NCBI RefSeq assembly: GCF_019823065.1
Contig: NZ_CP081966.1
Span: forward strand, 5,797,501 to 5,861,500
Reading direction: 5' to 3'
DNA: 64,000 nt
Origin: Pseudomonas mosselii
Lineage (GTDB): Bacteria > Pseudomonadota > Gammaproteobacteria > Pseudomonadales > Pseudomonadaceae
Every line of letters begins with the position of its first letter. Position 1 is the first letter of the stretch. Shown here piece after piece: positions 61,086 to 64,000 of this stretch. The notes beneath the pieces were generated by a model that saw only the letters and a list, made by a program, of their open reading frames with translations, was not told the origin of the DNA and did not search any database. Position numbers and translations under genes: made by a program.

Positions 61086-62060
61086 ATGTCCCATCCCTTC
61101 GACACCCTCACCCCCGACCTCGTACTGGACGCCGTGGAAAGCCTCGGCTTTCTCAGCGACGCACGGGTGCTGGCGCTCAACAGCTACGAGAATCGCGTCT
61201 ACCAGGTGGGCATCGAGGACGCGCAGCCGCTGATCGCCAAGTTCTATCGCCCTGGGCGCTGGAGCGACGCGGCGATCCTCGAGGAACACGCCTTCACCCG
61301 TGAGCTGGCCGAGTGCGAAGTGCCGGTGGTGGCGCCGTTGCTGCACGATGGGCGCTCCCTGTTCGAACACCAGGGATTCCGCTTTACCCTATTCCCACGC
61401 CGTGGCGGCCATGCCCCGGAGCCGGGCAACCTCGACCAGCTCTATCGCCTCGGGCAGTTGCTCGGGCGCCTGCACGCGGTAGGCGCGAGCAAACCCTTCG
61501 AGCACCGCGAAGCGCTGGCTGTGGACAACTTTGGCCACGCCTCGCTCAAGACCCTGCTCGACGGCGAGTTCGTGCCCCGCGAGCTGCTGCCGGCTTATGA
61601 ATCGGTGGCCCGCGACCTGCTCAAGCGGGTCGAGGACATCTACGCCCGCACCTCGTACCAGACAATCCGCCTGCACGGCGACCTGCACCCCGGCAACCTG
61701 ATGCACCGTGACGACGTCTACCACGTGGTCGACCTCGACGACTGCCGCATGGGCCCGGCCGTCCAGGACCTGTGGATGATGCTCGCCGGCAGCCGCGAAG
61801 AGCGGCTCGGCCAGCTGGCCGAACTGATCGACGGCTACAACGAATTCCACGACTTCGACCCGCGTGAGCTGGCCCTGATCGAGCCGCTGCGCGCCCTGCG
61901 CCAGTTGCACTACAGCGCCTGGCTGGCGCGGCGCTGGGACGATCCGGCGTTCCCGCCGAGCTTCCCCTGGTTCGGCCAGCCGCGCTACTGGGGCGACCAG
62001 ATCCTCGCCCTGCGCGAACAGATCGCCGCGCTCGATGAACAACCGTTGAAATTGTTCTAG
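61086..62060 (+). CDS. srkA: stress response serine/threonine kinase SrkA (YihE/RdoA family)
   Basis: A 324-residue kinase of the aminoglycoside-phosphotransferase fold. The catalytic loop is IRLHGDLHPGNLM and VVDLDDCRMGPAVQDLWMML holds the metal-binding Asp. In E. coli SrkA protects from stress-induced death by an unresolved substrate. The ATG at 61086 (MSHPFDTLTP) matches the family start. It appears monocistronic, although close (81 nt) to the ModE-like gene. Confidence 0.93.
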   Translation: MSHPFDTLTPDLVLDAVESLGFLSDARVLALNSYENRVYQVGIEDAQPLIAKFYRPGRWSDAAILEEHAFTRELAECEVPVVAPLLHDGRSLFEHQGFRFTLFPRRGGHAPEPGNLDQLYRLGQLLGRLHAVGASKPFEHREALAVDNFGHASLKTLLDGEFVPRELLPAYESVARDLLKRVEDIYARTSYQTIRLHGDLHPGNLMHRDDVYHVVDLDDCRMGPAVQDLWMMLAGSREERLGQLAELIDGYNEFHDFDPRELALIEPLRALRQLHYSAWLARRWDDPAFPPSFPWFGQPRYWGDQILALREQIAALDEQPLKLF

Positions 62061-62124
62061 GTCAACGCCGCGCTCTGTCTACAATAGGCGTCGCTTTATT
62101 TAGCTACCTAAGCAAGGATTCTGC

Positions 62125-63012
62125 ATGCACGCCGCCAACCCGCGCCGCGGGTACCTCCTGGGCCTTGGCGCCTACATCATCTGGGGCCTGTTCCCCCTGT
62201 ACTTCAAAGCGATCCAGAGCGTTCCGGCGGTGGAAATCATCGTCCACCGCGTGCTCTGGTCGGCCCTGTTCGGCTCGCTCCTGCTGCTGGTGTGGAAGCA
62301 CCCCGGCTGGTGGCGCGAACTGCGCGACAACCCGCGGCGCCTGGCGATCCTCGCCCTCAGCGGCACGCTGATCGCCGGCAACTGGCTGACCTACGTGTGG
62401 GCGGTGAACAACGGGCGCATGCTCGAGGCCAGCCTGGGCTACTACATCAACCCGCTGATCAACGTGCTGCTGGGCATGCTGCTGCTCGGCGAGCGCCTGC
62501 GCCGCCTGCAATGGCTGGCGGTCGCCTTGGCAGCCTTGGGCGTCGCCCAACAGGTGTGGCAGGTGGGCAGCCTGCCCTGGGTGTCGCTGGCCCTGGCGCT
62601 GTCGTTTGGCTTCTATGGCTTGATCCGCAAGCAGGCACCAGTGGCGGCGCTGCCAGGGCTGGTGGTCGAAACCTGGATGCTGGTGCCCATTGCCATCGGC
62701 TGGTTGCTGCTGCACCCGACGGCCAGCAGCGCCAGCCCTGAGTTCTTCGGCAGCAGCGAAGCGCTGTGGCTGATCGCCGCCGGCCCGGTGACACTGGTAC
62801 CGCTGGTGTGTTTCAACGCCGCCGCACGCCACCTGCCCTACACAACACTGGGCTTCCTGCAGTACCTGGCACCGACCCTGGTGCTGCTGCAGGCGGTGCT
62901 GCTGTTCGACGAACACCTGTCGTCGAGCACATTGATGGCGTTCGCCTTTATCTGGGCGGGGCTGGCTGTCTACAGCGTCGATGCCTGGCTGAGTTTGCGC
63001 AAGCGCGCCTGA
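62125..63012 (+). CDS. rarD: EamA-type transporter RarD
   Basis: A 295-residue membrane protein with ten predicted helices of the drug/metabolite transporter RarD family. The N-terminal GAYIIWGLFPLYFKAIQSV, the NWLTYVWAVNNGRMLEASLGYYINPLINVL block and FLQYLAPTLVLLQAVLLF identify the family. Substrate unknown, chloramphenicol resistance has been attributed to some homologues. A hairpin without U-tract (63031-63061) follows. Confidence 0.93.
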   Translation: MHAANPRRGYLLGLGAYIIWGLFPLYFKAIQSVPAVEIIVHRVLWSALFGSLLLLVWKHPGWWRELRDNPRRLAILALSGTLIAGNWLTYVWAVNNGRMLEASLGYYINPLINVLLGMLLLGERLRRLQWLAVALAALGVAQQVWQVGSLPWVSLALALSFGFYGLIRKQAPVAALPGLVVETWMLVPIAIGWLLLHPTASSASPEFFGSSEALWLIAAGPVTLVPLVCFNAAARHLPYTTLGFLQYLAPTLVLLQAVLLFDEHLSSSTLMAFAFIWAGLAVYSVDAWLSLRKRA

Positions 63013-63030
63013 TCAAAAAATGATCATATT

Positions 63031-63061
63031 GCTGCAAGCCACGGATAACGTGGCCTGCAGC
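63031..63061 (+). terminator. hairpin downstream of rarD
   Basis: GCTGCAAGCCACG and CGTGGCCTGCAGC form a 13-bp stem with one mismatch and a GATAA loop, 18 nt after the rarD stop. No U-tract follows, so efficient intrinsic termination is uncertain. Confidence 0.55.
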
Positions 63062-63075
63062 AAGCGCTCCAAAGG

Positions 63076-63197
63076 TTATCCACACCCTCGTCCCCGCCGT
63101 TTGTGCACAAGCCACTGAATAGTGGACGTTTTTTGCTCAAATCTCGCCAGGCCTTGCTGTAACTGGCCTCCAGCGTAGCGCCCCCAGCTTATCCACA
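63076..63197. promoter_or_regulatory. two perfect DnaA boxes in the rarD-gcvR gap
   Basis: TTATCCACA occurs at 63076-63084 and 63189-63197 in the same orientation, with a near-match palindrome TTGTGCACAA at 63111-63120 between them. They lie between two convergent genes, in a 248-nt (rarD stop to GcvR-like stop) intergenic region. Confidence 0.65.
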
Positions 63198-63260
63198 GGG
63201 GCTTCCCCGCAAAATCGGGATAACCACCTCAGGGCCGCTTCGCGCCCCGGCGATCTCGAA

Positions 63261-63779
63261 TCACTCCTCCGGCCGCAACCGCAACTCCACCATCAGATCA
63301 TCCGCCAGGCTCTCCAGCCGCGCCTGCAGATCCTCCAGCGACAAGGTCAACGGCAACGCCAGCAATGCATCGGCATGAAACAGCGGCTCGCTGCTCATCG
63401 GCGCCGGCCGGACCTCGGTACTCAGGCGCTCGACGTTCACCCCTTGCTCGGCCAGCAAGCGGGTGATATCACGGACGATACCCGGCCGGTCGTTGCCCAC
63501 CAGCTCCATGGCGATCGGTTTCCAGGTGCAGGACGGCTCGATCCCGCTTTCGGCAATGAGTACACGGATGCCGTGGTCACCCAGTTTCTGCAGCGACTCG
63601 ACCAGTTCGGCATAGTTCTCCGCCGGCACCGCCACCCGCAGGATCCCGGCGAACTGCCCAGCCATGCGCGACATGCGGCTTTCCAGCCAGTTGCCATTAT
63701 GATCGGCGATGCACTGGGCGATACGCTCGACCTGCCCGGCCTTGTCCGGGGCGATCACGGTGAGTACGAGATGGTCCAC
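63261..63779 (-). CDS. GcvR-like double ACT-domain protein
   Basis: A 172-residue protein with two ACT domains (about 1-75, VLTVIAPDKAGQVERIAQCI, and 88-165, VGNDRPGIVRDITRLL) like the glycine cleavage system repressor GcvR. No DNA-binding domain is present. GcvR-type proteins act by binding another regulator (GcvA). I chose the GTG at 63779 because AAGGAG lies 7-8 nt upstream. The ATG at 63794 is a 5-residue longer alternative. Confidence 0.88.
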   Translation of the reverse strand: MDHLVLTVIAPDKAGQVERIAQCIADHNGNWLESRMSRMAGQFAGILRVAVPAENYAELVESLQKLGDHGIRVLIAESGIEPSCTWKPIAMELVGNDRPGIVRDITRLLAEQGVNVERLSTEVRPAPMSSEPLFHADALLALPLTLSLEDLQARLESLADDLMVELRLRPEE

Positions 63780-64000
63780 GGGCCACTCCTTCATTCGTCT
63801 GCGAAGGCCGCCCCAGGCGACCGGAATACGGGGATCGAATCAGTATAGGCAAGGCGCGGCAACCTGCCGCAGGACAGTCATGGCAATCAATCGTGTACTG
63901 TTTCAAGATTTATCTGGAACAATCCACCTGTTTTTTGCGAACATGTCGTCTCCCAGCGTGACCCCATGCGACCAACCGGTCGCAGAGCGACGCTTTTAGT
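63780..64000. other. unassigned right-hand end of the window
   Basis: This 221-nt stretch holds the promoter region of the GcvR-like gene. A plus-strand frame of 39 codons (63881-63999) begins ATGGCAATCAATCG, but it has no recognised product and no clear Shine-Dalgarno. The promoter of a gene beyond the window could be here. Confidence 0.4.

Noticed and set aside
63881..63999. 39-codon plus-strand frame at the right edge
   Set aside because: No clear ribosome-binding site or recognised product. Too short to support without comparison to other genomes.

Overview
The window is a contiguous stretch of a Pseudomonas chromosome, most likely the Pseudomonas putida group. This rests on recalled gene order and proteins: the DavB/DavA lysine pathway, the AmgK/MurU cell-wall recycling pair, the pqqFABCDE cluster with a trailing S9 peptidase, the bioBFHCD operon and Pseudomonas-type REP repeats. 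The DNA is GC-rich throughout. No insertion sequence, prophage, integrase or CRISPR array was seen. Coding density is high and most of the window is core genome.

Layout. 1-3153: a minus-strand two-component pair (NarL-type regulator and a hybrid-sensing PAS histidine kinase). 3249-6764: a DUF3530 protein, then minus-strand amgK-murU-djlA. 6897-14490: plus-strand lptD-surA-pdxA-rsmA-apaG-apaH-glpE, almost without gaps. 14773-19651: the stress operon prkA-yeaH-spoVR. 19712-23423: cca, folK, folB, plsY and tsaD. 23629-28032: the macromolecular-synthesis cluster rpsU-dnaG-rpoD. 28153-31990: a very large periplasmic-sensing GGDEF/EAL protein and a CAU-anticodon tRNA. 32218-35001: a small variable segment holding a lipoprotein, an overlapping two-gene cassette with a PD-(D/E)XK nuclease-like protein and an unrecognised partner, an Lrp/AsnC regulator and a DUF3077 protein. 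35639-38120: davB-davA (lysine to 5-aminovalerate). 38173-45683: pqqF-pqqABCDE and the S9 peptidase (PQQ cofactor synthesis). 45750-48475: a Pmp3-like peptide, a class III aminotransferase and a divergent LysR regulator. 48861-54242: two paralogous acyl-CoA dehydrogenases flanking a membrane diguanylate cyclase. 54493-59355: a miniature flagellar-rod-like protein and the biotin operon. 59446-63779: comF, a ModE-like regulator, srkA, rarD and a GcvR-like ACT protein.

Functionally the window combines envelope biogenesis (LptD, SurA, AmgK/MurU), translation and replication housekeeping, biosynthesis of PQQ, biotin, folate and PLP, lysine and acyl-CoA catabolism, and several signalling proteins. 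Two large proteins (the histidine kinase and the GGDEF/EAL protein) share a periplasmic SBP_bac_3 - TM - PAS plan and probably sense small periplasmic solutes.

The observations I rate most worth following are: the two-gene nuclease-like cassette at 32776-34106; a BirA-operator-like site lying on the putative bioB promoter and inside the 5' end of comF; a perfect 20-bp hairpin that contains the cca Shine-Dalgarno sequence; a palindrome covering the start codon of the LysR gene; a 98-residue protein that looks like flagellar rod/hook ends without a middle; and a terminator-like attenuator between pqqA and pqqB. Starts were revised from the longest open frame wherever a Shine-Dalgarno sequence, gene overlap or family N-terminus favoured an internal codon.
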